64,000 nt of DNA, from contig MTNJ01000036.1 of NCBI GenBank assembly GCA_002011425.1, positions 62,001-126,000 on the forward strand, in the 5' to 3' direction. This DNA is from Candidatus Acetothermia bacterium JdFR-48 (GTDB lineage Bacteria > Bipolaricaulota > Bipolaricaulia > Bipolaricaulales > Bipolaricaulaceae). Position numbers and translations under genes: made by a program. The first letter of the stretch is position 1, and each line of letters opens with the position of its first letter. Of this stretch, positions 27,379-36,592 are shown in pieces. The notes beneath the pieces were generated by a model. That model was not told where the DNA came from. It saw only the letters and a list, made by a program, of their open reading frames with translations, and ran no database searches.

Positions 27379-28149
27379 ATGCACGTGTTCTTCGGGATCT
27401 TTTTCGTGTTGAGCGCGGGTGTTGCCCTTTCCGCCGCTGAAGTGACCGTGACGTACCTGGGGCACGCCTGCTTCACCCTTCAGGCGGACGATGGCCCCGT
27501 GGTGATGATCGACCCCTACGCGTCTTACGTCCCCTATCCCGCCCTGCCCAAACCAGCGGACGTGGTGTTCATCACTCACGGCCACATCGATCACTGTCCA
27601 TGGTGCTACGGCGAGAAGGACAGGGTCCTCGGAAACCCGATCCTCGTTTGGCCCTTCGACAAGCAGAAACGCGTGGAGGAGGGACGGTGGAGGATCATCG
27701 AGGGACTCATCGCCGATTTCGTCGAGGCCACCCACGTCACCCTAAAGGGCGGCGGGAAAGGCTTCGTGTGTCTCTTCTCCTTCAATGTCGGCGGAATTAG
27801 ATTCGCCCACCTCGGGGACCTCGGGAGGCCCCTTACCCCGGAACAGCTCAACGCCCTCGGGGACGTTCAAGTCCTCATGGTGCCTGTGGGCGGCCACTTC
27901 ACCATCGACGCCGCCGAGGCAGTCCAGGTAATCAAACAGCTGCCCTCGGTCCGAGTGGTCCTCCCCATGCACTACTACGTGGAGGGCTATTGCCCCTGGA
28001 AGGAAATCGCGCCGCTTCAGGGATTCCTCGACCTCGTTCGGACCGAGGGCTGGACGGTACGGGAGTTCGCTTCCGCGAGAGTCACCTTATCCCCGGAGTC
28101 GCTGCCGGAATCGTTGGAGGTTTGGATCCTCCCCTTTGCCACCGAATAG
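27379..28149 (+). CDS. Secreted metallo-beta-lactamase-fold hydrolase (UlaG/UPF0173-like)
   Basis: 256 aa. Signal peptide about 1-19 (ends S-A-A), then the fold's first strands (T-Y-L-G-H-A-C-F-T-L), the metal motif T-H-G-H-I-D-H at about residues 69-75, a later R-F-A-H-L-G-D-L-G histidine/aspartate segment and a final histidine in L-P-M-H-Y-Y. This is the UlaG/UPF0173 branch, not a beta-lactamase. An export signal on this branch is uncommon. The substrate is unknown. AAGGAGGT Shine-Dalgarno 6 bases before the ATG. Confidence 0.85.
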   Translation: MHVFFGIFFVLSAGVALSAAEVTVTYLGHACFTLQADDGPVVMIDPYASYVPYPALPKPADVVFITHGHIDHCPWCYGEKDRVLGNPILVWPFDKQKRVEEGRWRIIEGLIADFVEATHVTLKGGGKGFVCLFSFNVGGIRFAHLGDLGRPLTPEQLNALGDVQVLMVPVGGHFTIDAAEAVQVIKQLPSVRVVLPMHYYVEGYCPWKEIAPLQGFLDLVRTEGWTVREFASARVTLSPESLPESLEVWILPFATE

Positions 28150-28239
28150 GGCCCCTTCACCCCCGAGGTTGTTAGCCGGGGAAAATTTCGTTAATAAAAG
28201 CGGGCCACATCGACGTAGACGAAAAGGGGTGATCGTCAC

Positions 28240-28686
28240 GTGAAGGTCTTGCTCATAAAGGAAGTGCCCAATCTCGGCGTTCCCGGGGACGTGGTGGAGG
28301 TCAAGGACGGCTACGCCCGCAACTATCTCCTCCCCAAGAAGTTCGCTGTCTTCCCCACGCCCCACAATATCGAGCGCTTCCGCAAGCTTCGGGAGCAGTA
28401 TGAGATGGAACTTGCCGACCGGCGCACCAGAGCCCAGGCGTTGGCGGAGAAGCTCCGGGGTGCAGAGCTCATCTTCGGTCGAAAAGTGCACGACGGGGAC
28501 AAGCTCTATGCGGCCGTGCGGCCTCACGACGTGGCCAAGCAGATCGAGGAGAAGTTCGGGGTGAAGGTCGAGCCTTCCAAGATCGTAATGGACCCCATCG
28601 AACTCTTAGGCGAGTACGATGTCCAGGTGAAGCTCTACGAGGATATCAGCGCTACCTTGAAAGTAAAAGTGGAGCCCATCGACTGA
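28240..28686 (+). CDS. rplI: Large ribosomal subunit protein bL9
   Basis: 148 aa with GTG start. N-terminal domain with V-K-D-G-Y-A-R-N-Y-L-L-P-K signature, the long connecting helix and the C-terminal domain; normal length. The AGGGGTGA upstream supports the start. The murJ ATG follows its stop immediately. Confidence 0.97.
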   Translation: MKVLLIKEVPNLGVPGDVVEVKDGYARNYLLPKKFAVFPTPHNIERFRKLREQYEMELADRRTRAQALAEKLRGAELIFGRKVHDGDKLYAAVRPHDVAKQIEEKFGVKVEPSKIVMDPIELLGEYDVQVKLYEDISATLKVKVEPID

Positions 28687-30174
28687 ATGTCCCTCCGGGG
28701 TGATGCCTTCCGGGCCGCGCTGGGCACCATGGCCTCCCGTGTGCTCGGCCTGGCCCGGGAAGTGACCTTGGCCCATTTCTTTGGGGCCAGTGGCAGTTTA
28801 GACGCTTTCTGGATAGCGTTCCTTATCCCCAATATCCTCCGGCGGCTCCTCGGCGAGGGGGGGGTCACCCTCGCCTTCGTCCCCGTCTATCTCCGGGAGG
28901 AACGGCATGGGCGCGGGCGGGAGTTCTTACAGGCCTCGTTCACGTTCGCCCTCATCGCCTTCCCCCTCCTATGTCTCCTCGGGAGTTACCTCGCGCCGAA
29001 GTACGTTCGCCTCCTTGCCGCGGGGTTTCCACCGGACCAGCTCTCTCTCGCGGCCGAGCTCGCACAGATGCTCTTCCCGTTCCTAGGGCTCGTGGGGCTT
29101 GCAGCCCTGTTCGGAGGGCTCCTCAATACCAAGGGGTACTTTTTCCTCCCTTCCTTCTCTCCAGTCCTCTTCAGCCTCGGGGCCATCACCGGGGCCGCGC
29201 TCTCCGGTTACGTCTCAGGGTCCGTATACGTCCTAGCGTTCGGGGTCCTCGCCGGTGCCTTCCTCCAGGTATTGCTCCTCTTTTTTCCCCTGCGGGTGAC
29301 CTTGTCTCTGGGGAAGCCGTGGCATCCAGGACTTGTGGAGGTGGGAAAGCGATTGATCCCCGCTTTCGCCGGTCTCCTCCTCTCCGAGGTCAATGCCTTG
29401 GTGGACAACCGCCTTGCCTCGGGCCTCGCCCCCGGGTCCATCTCCGTCCTCCAATACGGAATGCGACTCTTTCAACTGCCCATGGGGGTTATCGCCGCAT
29501 CGGTGGGGATGGCGATTCTCCCCCGGCTCTCTCGGGACGCTATACACGCGGATGTGACGTCTCTGCGCCGGGGCCTCACTGACGGCGTGGAGACCGTTCT
29601 CGCCTGGATCCTACCGGCCATGGCCGGGCTCTTGGTCTTGGGAAAGCCGATCGTGGCATTTCTCTTCGGGCACGGGGCTTTCGGAGACGTGGCCGTGGAC
29701 GGAACGTATCTGGCCCTGATGGGGTATCTCGTGGGGATTTGGGGGTATGCCCTACTACACCTCTTCACACGGGCATTTCATGCCTTGGGGCTCCTGCGGT
29801 TTCCCCCCCTGGTCCTCGGCATTTCCGCCATGGCAAACGTAGGACTGGACATCGCTCTGGTGCGAATTTGGGGTGTGTTCGGGCTAGCCGTGGCCACGGG
29901 AATCTCGGGGTGTATAGGCGGGATCCTTTCGGGGGCGCTCCTGTGGAGGAAGGTCCGGGGTTGGCTTCCACGGGGGAGTCTCCTGAGAATTGTTTCGGGC
30001 ACAGGGATTATGGCCGGGGCTATATGGTCTTTCGACAGATTTGTAGGGGTAGGACTCCCCGAGTTCGGCCGCGTATTCAGTGGGGTGGCGTTAGGGATCT
30101 TATTTTACATCCCGTTCCTCGGGCGGAAGAACTTGTGGGCCATAATGGCCGGCCTCACCCGTGGAGCTGCCTGA
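28687..30174 (+). CDS. murJ: Lipid II flippase MurJ
   Basis: 495 aa polytopic MVF/MOP-superfamily membrane protein with about 14 spans. Conserved N-terminal segment R-V-L-G-L-A-R-E-V-T-L-A-H-F-F-G and the G-G-V-T-L-A-F-V-P-V-Y motif, with charged residues in spans 1-2 typical of MurJ. It flips lipid II to the periplasm and so completes the mur/fts set. It starts directly after the rplI stop (TGAATG), so it is translationally coupled to a ribosomal protein gene. Confidence 0.95.
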   Translation: MSLRGDAFRAALGTMASRVLGLAREVTLAHFFGASGSLDAFWIAFLIPNILRRLLGEGGVTLAFVPVYLREERHGRGREFLQASFTFALIAFPLLCLLGSYLAPKYVRLLAAGFPPDQLSLAAELAQMLFPFLGLVGLAALFGGLLNTKGYFFLPSFSPVLFSLGAITGAALSGYVSGSVYVLAFGVLAGAFLQVLLLFFPLRVTLSLGKPWHPGLVEVGKRLIPAFAGLLLSEVNALVDNRLASGLAPGSISVLQYGMRLFQLPMGVIAASVGMAILPRLSRDAIHADVTSLRRGLTDGVETVLAWILPAMAGLLVLGKPIVAFLFGHGAFGDVAVDGTYLALMGYLVGIWGYALLHLFTRAFHALGLLRFPPLVLGISAMANVGLDIALVRIWGVFGLAVATGISGCIGGILSGALLWRKVRGWLPRGSLLRIVSGTGIMAGAIWSFDRFVGVGLPEFGRVFSGVALGILFYIPFLGRKNLWAIMAGLTRGAA

Positions 30175-30256
30175 GCATCTCGACATTTCCCCGACGACCC
30201 GCCAGGATCCGAGCTAGGTTAAGGAAAGCCTTTTATACCGACGGTAATTTCAAGCT

Positions 30257-31231
30257 TCAGGAGAGCCCTACCCGCTCCCGTGCCTCGCGGATCACCTCGC
30301 GCGCGATCTTCCGAGCTTTCGCGGCCCCGGCGGCGAGGATCTCCTTTATCTCGCCGCGTGCCTCGAGCTCACGGCGCCGTTCGCGGATCGGGGAGAGAAA
30401 CTCAACAAGGTATTTAAAGAGTGTCTCTTTCAGGTCTTTATAGAGGAGTTTTCCCGCCTTGTGTCTCACCCGGAAATCCTCCACGAGATCGGCCGGAGCC
30501 ACGAGCTCCAGGAGCAGGAAGAGATTCGCGACACCGGGTGACATATCTTGGCCCGGCTGGAGGCCCATGTCGGTGACAGCGGAGCGGACCTTCCTATAGA
30601 TGGAGTCCTCGGCTTCCATGAGGCCAATGTAATGTTCGGGCCCGTAGGATTTGCTCATCTTGCGGGTGGGATCCGCTAGGGACATTATACGGGCCCCCTT
30701 GGAGAGGATGGGTTGAGGTTCGGGGAAGAGTTCCCCGAAGCGGTAGTTGAAGCGCCGGGCGATGCGGCGCGAGAGTTCGAGGTGCTGGAGTTGGTCCTCG
30801 CCCACGGGGACGTGGTCGGCGAGATATAGGAGGATGTCGGCTGCCTGGAGAACCGGGTAGTAAAAGAGTCCCGCGTTCACGAATTCTTGCTCTTTGGCCT
30901 TTTGCTTGAACTGTGTCATCCGGGTGAGGTCCCCGAAGGAGGTGACACAGCCCAGGATCCAACAGAGCTCGGTATGTTCGGGAACGTCGGACTGTACGAA
31001 CAAGATGGACTTATTGGGGTCGATGCCGCAGGCGAGGAGGTCCATAGCCAGCGACTCCCTCGCTTGTCGCATCTCCTCGGGAACCATGTCTTCATTAGTG
31101 AGAGCATGATAGTCCACGATGCAGTAAATGCACTCGTTGCCCTTTTGGAGATCGACCCACTGTTTTATCGCCCCGAAGTAGTTGCCGAGGTGTAGGACCC
31201 CTGTCGGCTGTATTCCAGAAAAAATGCGCAT
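30257..31231 (-). CDS. trpS: Tryptophanyl-tRNA synthetase
   Basis: 324 aa class I synthetase. HIGH-type motif in G-V-L-H-L-G-N-Y-F at about residues 11-19 and K-M-S-K-S near 190. Length is typical of bacterial TrpRS. Its ATG has AGGAGGT just upstream. It is convergent with murJ; the 82 bases between them show no clear terminator. Confidence 0.97.
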   Translation of the reverse strand: MRIFSGIQPTGVLHLGNYFGAIKQWVDLQKGNECIYCIVDYHALTNEDMVPEEMRQARESLAMDLLACGIDPNKSILFVQSDVPEHTELCWILGCVTSFGDLTRMTQFKQKAKEQEFVNAGLFYYPVLQAADILLYLADHVPVGEDQLQHLELSRRIARRFNYRFGELFPEPQPILSKGARIMSLADPTRKMSKSYGPEHYIGLMEAEDSIYRKVRSAVTDMGLQPGQDMSPGVANLFLLLELVAPADLVEDFRVRHKAGKLLYKDLKETLFKYLVEFLSPIRERRRELEARGEIKEILAAGAAKARKIAREVIREARERVGLS

Positions 31232-31905
31232 GGGACACCTCCTACATACGTGGGAATAAGGGCGTGGGCACAGAAGTGGGTGGGCACGCGAACGCTACCT
31301 ATGCCAAAGACAACCTCCTCGTGCCATCTCCACCTCCGAAGAGATTATAAGCGGCAGAAGTCGAAGATGGAATTCTTCCTGGTTTGTCATTGGCAGAGCA
31401 CAGGTGAGTTACTGTTTGAAGTGAACGTTTTTTCAGGCGAAATTGCATCTCCGTTGTACAAATGGACACCCGCGTACCTCCATACCTAAGTACTCGCAAC
31501 ATAACTTTCCCTCTCGCCGATGATCGAGAGCGTGAACGCTGCGGACTGGCAACGTACACACCCATCCCGCTTCGGGTAGCGGCTCCCGATGGTATAAAAG
31601 GTGTGTCTCGGGAGACCCCATGTTCAGGATTAAATTGAAAATGCCCAGCTCCGAACTATCTCCAAGGACAGTGCAAAGGGCACCCAGATTGACATGCAAC
31701 TCATCGTGGAATTCGAACGAAAACGTGTCCCCGAGGATTTACCGCGAGAGAATCGTAGCTATGACATAATCTCTCCGGCTGACACGGACGCGACGAGGGA
31801 TGTAGTGGCGAAGGTCAAGCCGGAGGAAATTACCGAAGTCATCGCCCCCTCAAAGACCAGAAAGTCGCTACACAAATGCTCGAGTAAGTCTCAGGGCTCT
31901 TGTGC
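31232..31905. other. Gene-free region upstream of the HEPN/MNT pair
   Basis: About 670 bases without a supported gene. Short open frames exist but lack a Shine-Dalgarno or recognisable protein motifs. The only feature I can point to is the extended -10 at the right end. Confidence 0.4.
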
Positions 31906-31911
31906 TAAAAT
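31906..31911 (+). promoter_or_regulatory. Extended -10 box of the HEPN/MNT pair
   Basis: TGC-TAAAAT (TG at 31903-31904, hexamer 31906-31911) ends 8 bases before the HEPN ATG and there is no Shine-Dalgarno between them, suggesting a leaderless message. No -35 is visible. Confidence 0.4.
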
Positions 31912-31919
31912 GGCTTCGG

Positions 31920-32306
31920 ATGAACAGGGAAATAGCGCGGAAGTGGTACAAACAGGCGGTCCACGACCTCGAGATGGCCGCAAAAAACCTGCAAATCGGT
32001 GGCTATGATGTCGCCGCGTTTCTCTCCCATCAGGCCGTTGAAAAATTGCTCAAAGCTGGCCTCGCCCTCCAGGGAAGAGAAATCCCACGTTCCCACTACT
32101 TGGATGAACTGGCCCACGAACTCGAACTTCCAAAGGAGCTGCGCGAGGAAATTTTAGATCTCACACCGGATTATACCCTTTCCCGTTACCCCGATGTGAC
32201 GGATCTTATTCCCTACGAACATTACGATCAACAAATCGCCAAAGAAAAGGTTGCTACTGCGAGGAAAGTCCTCGAATACTTTGAGACCACGTGGGAAAAG
32301 TTGTGA
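31920..32306 (+). CDS. HEPN-domain protein (partner of MNT)
   Basis: 128 aa, all-helical HEPN protein of the type paired with minimal nucleotidyltransferases: W-Y-K-Q-A-V-H-D-L-E-M-A, then the typical H-Q-A-V-E-K-L-L-K-A helix (residues about 42-51), a P-R-S-H-Y-L-D-E-L loop and T-L-S-R-Y-P-D. In such pairs HEPN is often the RNase toxin and MNT the antitoxin. The next gene overlaps by GTGA. A decayed second pair lies 700 bases downstream. The toxin role is from family knowledge. Confidence 0.88.
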   Translation: MNREIARKWYKQAVHDLEMAAKNLQIGGYDVAAFLSHQAVEKLLKAGLALQGREIPRSHYLDELAHELELPKELREEILDLTPDYTLSRYPDVTDLIPYEHYDQQIAKEKVATARKVLEYFETTWEKL

Positions 32307-32659
32307 CCGGGGACTATTGGGTCGAGCGGTTCCTAAAAGAGGTGCTGCCCAAGCTAGAACGGGCGTTAAGTCCGTCATTGGTCGTGCTCTTCGGTTCTCG
32401 TATCAAGGGCGAAGCGACCGAAGACTCAGATCTAGATGTGATCGTGGTTGCCGAGGCTTTTTCGGATATCCCCTTTCTCAAGCGCATGCCCATGCTCCTC
32501 AAGCTGGTGAATTTCGCAAAGCACATCGACTTCCTCTGCTACACCCCTGAGGAGTTCGAAAGACTCCGCAATTCTTCCACGATAATTGCGCAGGCCTTGG
32601 AAGAGGGCGTTGTTGTGAAAGGCGATGATGGGCATATATGGCGGAAAGAAGAAACTTGA
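32303..32659 (+). CDS. MNT-type minimal nucleotidyltransferase
   Basis: 118 aa from GTG 32303 (overlapping the HEPN stop, with GGGAAAA upstream). The nucleotidyltransferase signature is intact: L-F-G-S-R-I-K-G-E-A followed by S-D-L-D-V-I-V-V, then the third acidic residue in H-I-D-F-L-C. In MNT/HEPN systems this protein AMPylates and silences the HEPN partner. Length is typical. It is the last intact gene before the decay zone. Confidence 0.88.
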   Translation: MTGDYWVERFLKEVLPKLERALSPSLVVLFGSRIKGEATEDSDLDVIVVAEAFSDIPFLKRMPMLLKLVNFAKHIDFLCYTPEEFERLRNSSTIIAQALEEGVVVKGDDGHIWRKEET

Positions 32660-33326
32660 CCACGGTTCTAGGGGGCCAGATAGAGCCCAACGGCGGTCTG
32701 TATTGCCCGTCGAAGGAGCATACGTGAACGAGATATCGGGGAGATCCGGGCAGAGCGTCTGCAAGATGGGGATACCTAAATCTCGAAGTACATTTCGGGA
32801 ATATGGGACGTCGACATCGAAGCGCTGCCTGCCGAGTCTCTTCACGAACATCTTCGCCTGGTGAGGGGGACTGTGGAGTCACCTCCGGGGCACATCGGAT
32901 CATCGTATCGTTTGGGCGAAGCCCCGCCCAGATCTTCAGGATCTACTACTAAAACGCAGGTGAGCTATTGCTCTTCACAACACAAAGGGCCCCCAGGATT
33001 TCGCCCCTGGACTGAACTCGGCCCACGCCTCCTCTTCGCGGACGACGAGAAAATCCTCCATCCTCGATACCTTTTTCCTGCCTATCGATCTGTTACGGAG
33101 AGTTCTACAAGCCTAAACGCGATTCCACGATTTCTTTGGCAGGCCCCCGCGAGCGAGGAGGTTATAAAATTTGGCTTCTGATGGGGCGGGAAATCGACTT
33201 CCACTCACGACATTTCTTCGATCGGGAAGATAGTTTCAACAGGTCCTCGGGTGGTGAAAAGAGAAAATTTGTCTACATATTTTTAAAGCTTGGTACCGTG
33301 GTCTATAAACTTGGGAAGGGAACACA
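32660..33326. other. Degraded, gene-free stretch
   Basis: No intact gene. One frame (about 32703-32920) reads with gene-like composition (for example D-I-G-E-I-R-A-E-R-L-Q and W-D-V-D-I-E-A-L-P-A-E-S-L) but holds an in-frame stop at 32777 and matches nothing I recognise. It may be the remains of another gene. Confidence 0.35.
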
Positions 33327-33709
33327 ATGGTAGAGCAAAGAGCTGTCGAACGCGAGAAGTTACTCAAGGACAAACCGCATAAGGTTGTGGAACTATTTTC
33401 TGGCGAATGATCTGCCGCCGTAAAGGGTCTTTGTCCTCCGGCCTTTCGCCAGAAGGGAAATGAGCGAATGGTCCGATCTCAATGTCGAATAACTCAGCGA
33501 ACAGGTATGCCTTTCACGAAGGTAAGGGGGCAGTATTTTTTCGGGAATTTAAACCCTGAAGTAGGCGTGGACGTTCTTTTTCTCGTCACCGGAAGAAACC
33601 AAAGCATCGGCCCAGTCTAAAATGACTCTTCCACGAGGAAATCCTCCGGGACGGGGACGTTGTGCATGAGCAAGGTCAGAGAATAGAGAGCCCAACCGCC
33701 ATGGACTGA
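33327..33709 (+). pseudogene. Decayed MNT-type nucleotidyltransferase
   Basis: A GGGAAGGGA Shine-Dalgarno still precedes ATG 33327, and the first 27 codons read well (ending V-V-E-L-F-S-G-E before TGA). The rest continues only by changing frame. V-F-V-L-R-P-F-A-R-R-E-M-S-E-W-S-D-L-N-V is a worn G-S-F-A-R-G-E ... S-D-L-D-V signature in which the Gly-Ser pair and a catalytic Asp are lost. Then come N-P-E-V-G-V-D-V-L-F-L, P-E-E-T-K-A-S-A-Q-S-K and F-H-E-E-I-L-R-D-G-D-V-V-H-E-Q. At least four frame changes. Clearly dead. Confidence 0.8.
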
Positions 33710-33950
33710 AGATGGTCGAAAAACATCCCAACAGCACCTATTCAGACACGTCCGTCATCAATGCCCAACGCTACCTCGAAACGGCCCTCAAGGGATTCCC
33801 TTGAACAATGGAAAGCCCCATCTCCGCTTATGGCCTCAGGGACTTAGCCGAAAGGGCCAAACGGCATGGCCTCCCAATGAAGCTTTCTGAAGGCATGGCT
33901 ACATTCTGCTGTTACTGTCTCACCTCTGGGCATTCAGTTATCATGGCTTC
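33701..33950 (+). pseudogene. Decayed HEPN-domain gene (partner of the dead MNT)
   Basis: Fragments in two frames: K-M-V-E-K-H-P-N-S-T-Y-S-D then N-A-Q-R-Y-L-E-T-A-L-K-G-F (the H-Q-A-x-E-K-x-L-K-A helix), stop, then Y-G-L-R-D-L-A-E-R-A-K-R-H-G-L-P-M (the T-H-D-L-x-x-L-A segment). The order MNT-HEPN is the reverse of the intact pair at 31920-32659, so it is not a simple recent duplicate. Confidence 0.7.
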
Positions 33951-34287
33951 TTTGGGGATTCTGGGAGGGGGAGGGGAAATAAGCCCTGCAAGTCGCCGTA
34001 GAACTTCAGGAACGGGAGAAACCGAGGAGTCAATGAAATGGATGGCCGACTGTGGCGCCCACACTCCACGACGGAAAAAAATGGGAAAGCGAAATGGCGG
34101 TAGGAAGTTAAAAAGCTGTTAGAAGTCGGCCCTCTCCCGAAAGAGCGTGGTGCGGGAAGTTATCCCGTCGGAGAACATCGGCGAAGATGGAACGTCAAAG
34201 ATCACGACTTACACGATTCAAGCAAGAGACGGGAAAGCTCCACCTATAAGACCTCATCCTTAGTCCGGAAGGCCGAAGGATAGGAAC
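33951..34287. other. Degraded, gene-free stretch
   Basis: Nothing supported. The open frame at 33808-34122 only runs on from the HEPN fragment and has no further family resemblance. Confidence 0.35.
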
Positions 34288-34316
34288 AAAAAAAACGCCA
34301 CACATTCCACGTGGCG
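34288..34316 (-). terminator. Orphan minus-strand terminator
   Basis: CGCCAC and GTGGCG form a 6-bp stem with a 9-base loop next to eight A residues at 34288-34295, which read as a T8 tail on the minus strand. No minus-strand gene survives upstream of it (to the right), so it seems to be left over from a lost gene or an insertion-sequence end. Confidence 0.55.
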
Positions 34317-34375
34317 CAATCTATATATATGACACTTCCCGCCTGCTGTCAAGGGTATGATGTTCCTCATCGAAA

Positions 34376-35260
34376 GTGTCACCGAAGGGCGGGAAGCTCC
34401 CTAAAAAGGTGGCTACTATTTCTTGGGAGAAGCGATTAACCAACGAGAGCATAGCGGAGTTGATCAGGGCATGGCGGCCGAGGTACAGGAAGTGCTCCCG
34501 CAAAGAGAAGGGGAAGATCCTCGCGAGTTGGAACATCTACCGGGTACCACCGCAAGTCCCTCATCCGGGCCCTCTCCCGGAAGCCCGGGAAGGGCCGCCG
34601 GGGACGTCCCCGCACCTATACCAACGAGGTGCGGGCAGCCCTGGCAGAGGTGTGATGGGAGCTATCCGGGCGGCTCTGCTCCAAGAGGTCGGCCCCGTCC
34701 ATGGAGAAATTCCTGGAGGCCTTGGAGCGCGCGGGGAGCTCAAGCTGAGGCCCGAGGTGAAAGGACTCCTTCTGCAGTTGGTTCGGCCACCATGGACCGG
34801 ATCCTGAAGCTGGTGAGGCCGGGAAAGGCGCGCAAACAGCCCGCTCCCCAGTCGGCGAGGCAGCTGCGGGGGAGACTCCGGTGAGTACGGGTGGGAGGAG
34901 AGGGTGAGGCCTGAACACGTGGACTTCGATCTGGTGGCCCACTGCGGTACAAGCACCGAAGGGAGTACCTACACATCTTGAACTTGGTGGACATCGCCAC
35001 CTCCTGGTGTGAACCGGCGGCGATCGGGAACCGGGGACGGGAGGAAGTGGCCCGGTCCCTGGTGGATGTGAAAGGGGGGTTCCCTTTCCGCTTTTGGGGA
35101 TAGACCCCGACAACGATTCGGCTCTCCTCAACGCTTATCTTCTGAAGTGGTGCCGAGAAAGAACGGGTGGAGTTCACCCGATGTCGGCCGTACCGAAAGA
35201 ACGATCAAGCCCACATAGAGCAGAAGAACTGGGGGCAGCACGCAGACCGAGAAAGTAACC
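34376..35260 (+). pseudogene. Decayed integrase-type (DDE) transposase
   Basis: Recognisable from pieces in all three frames. N-terminal E-K-R-L-T-N-E-S-I-A-E-L and Y-R-K-C-S-R-K-E-K-G-K-I-L; T-G-Y-H-R-K-S-L-I-R-A-L then R-R-G-R-P-R-T-Y; G-R-L-C-S-K-R; L-K-L-R-P-E-V-K-G; A-T-M-D-R-I-L. The catalytic core follows as D-F-D-L-V-A-H-C-G, E-Y-L-H-I-L-N-L-V-D-I-A-T-S-W, D-P-D-N-D-S-A-L-L-N and R-P-Y-R-K-N-D-Q-A-H-I-E-Q-K-N. The D, D and E residues are all still visible. At least five frameshifts or stops. The left side carries inverted TTCCCGCC/GGCGGGAA and GACACTT/AAGTGTC motifs (34330-34396) that may be an element end. Confidence 0.82.
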
Positions 35261-35406
35261 GAATTACAAGGCAAAACCCGGGATTTCGGTAACATGCACT
35301 TTCGATGTATCACGGGGGCACCGATGTTCTTCGTCGATAAAAGTCAGCAGGGAGATTTCCTCGCTCATTCCAACGAGGAGTTACCAGGGGAAATCAGAAT
35401 GTAGAG

Positions 35407-36592
35407 ATGTATTTGCAACTTGGGCACGGGAAAGGTGTGGATTCGTTCGACTTACCGAAGCCAAACTTGGTCGACGTGACCCTCCCGAGAACCGTTGAAC
35501 CGTCAAGGTTAGAAGGAAGTATTTGTGGACGCGAAAGGGGCGCCGTTCGGTCTCAAGGTCCCGCTGGAGGGGCCCTCACCAGAGGGGAGGAGCTTGTCCC
35601 CGTTGTCCCTGATCACATGCGAAAAGTACCCGCTCCAGCAATATTATGTGAGGTATGGAAACGGCTCCATCGCGGGCGTCCCCCGCCCGGATGAGCTGGA
35701 GGCGATCCTCGGTGAATTCAAAGGGTGCTTCCGTTTGTTGATCCACGATACTGAAGGGGACTCGCCCACGTAAGCGAGACCTCTCTCGGTACACCGATAG
35801 AGATCAATCCAGTGCACTTCGAAACAGGCCACGTGATCACCATCGAACATATCAGCTTACACTCCTTCGCCGGCTATTTCGGTGAGCCACAGGTGATCCG
35901 TTCCAGCGTCGCAGGGGAGACAATCATGCGCAATCACGAGAAGATCCCCAGTCTCTAGGCTCCAGCTGCGCAAACGAGGAGAACCGGATCCACCGCGAGA
36001 TGCGGGAGACGGCACGGATGTTTATCGTGGATATGGTCCTCGTGGGCGATAGTTGCCCCCTGAGGTTCTCCATCGGTGCCCCCTAGACGACGCTATTGTG
36101 CCAGAGCCACATTCTGGGATGAGCTCCTATCGGTGGAGGTGCCCGAGACCGTGGACCCGGTGATCACCTCAGCGAGCGGGTATCCCCGAGGACATAAGTC
36201 TCCATCAACACATATGGCCCTCTTCTACGTCGCGGGCTGCGAAACCCGGGGGCATAATCCTCCTCGCTACCGAGTGTAGAGAGGGTTTCGGCCATCCCGT
36301 ATATGCAGATTGGTGGGAAGCGCTGGGATCTCGCGGATGTATGGGGATTATACGTGCCGAGAGGTTCGAGCTCGGCGGCCACTGGGCATATTTCCTCGCC
36401 CGAGGCCGCGCCCGTGGAATGAAAAACACTTCCTGCTTTCACTCTCTCCAGAGAAGGTACGGGCCTCGGGGACCGAGCCTATCTCTTCAGTGGACGAAGC
36501 TTTAGCCCTCGCTTGGGAATGCTACGCCGGCCTTCTCCTCCATCGTCTTTCCCTTCGGCAGCGAAACATTTCCCAAAATCCCTGCGCTTGAG
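35407..36592 (+). pseudogene. Decayed LarA-like lactate racemase (DUF2088 family)
   Basis: Fragments in order match LarA along its length: L-G-H-G-K-G-V-D-S-F-D-L-P-K near the start; V-P-D-H-M-R-K-V-P-A-P-A-I-L; L-I-H-D-T-E-G-D-S; E-T-S-L-G-T-P-I-E-I-N; G-H-V-I-T-I-E-H-I-S-L-H-S-F-A-G-Y; V-A-G-E-T-I-M-R-N-H-E-K-I; N-R-I-H-R-E-M-R-E-T-A-R-M; V-E-V-P-E-T-V-D-P-V-I-T-S-A; T-E-C-R-E-G-F-G-H-P-V-Y-A; S-S-V-D-E-A-L-A-L-A-W. These lie in different frames, with many stops. The family binds the nickel-pincer cofactor and racemises 2-hydroxy acids; here it is dead. Confidence 0.8.

Noticed and set aside
31694-32008. Open frame of 104 codons overlapping the HEPN start
   Set aside because: No ribosome-binding site, no recognisable motifs, and it overlaps the well-supported HEPN gene in another frame.
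33808-34122. Open frame of 104 codons as an intact small gene
   Set aside because: Its first third is the continuation of the decayed HEPN protein and the rest has no protein-like pattern.
35525-35773. Open frame of 82 codons as an intact small gene
   Set aside because: It is one frame segment of the LarA-like wreck; family motifs continue in other frames on both sides.
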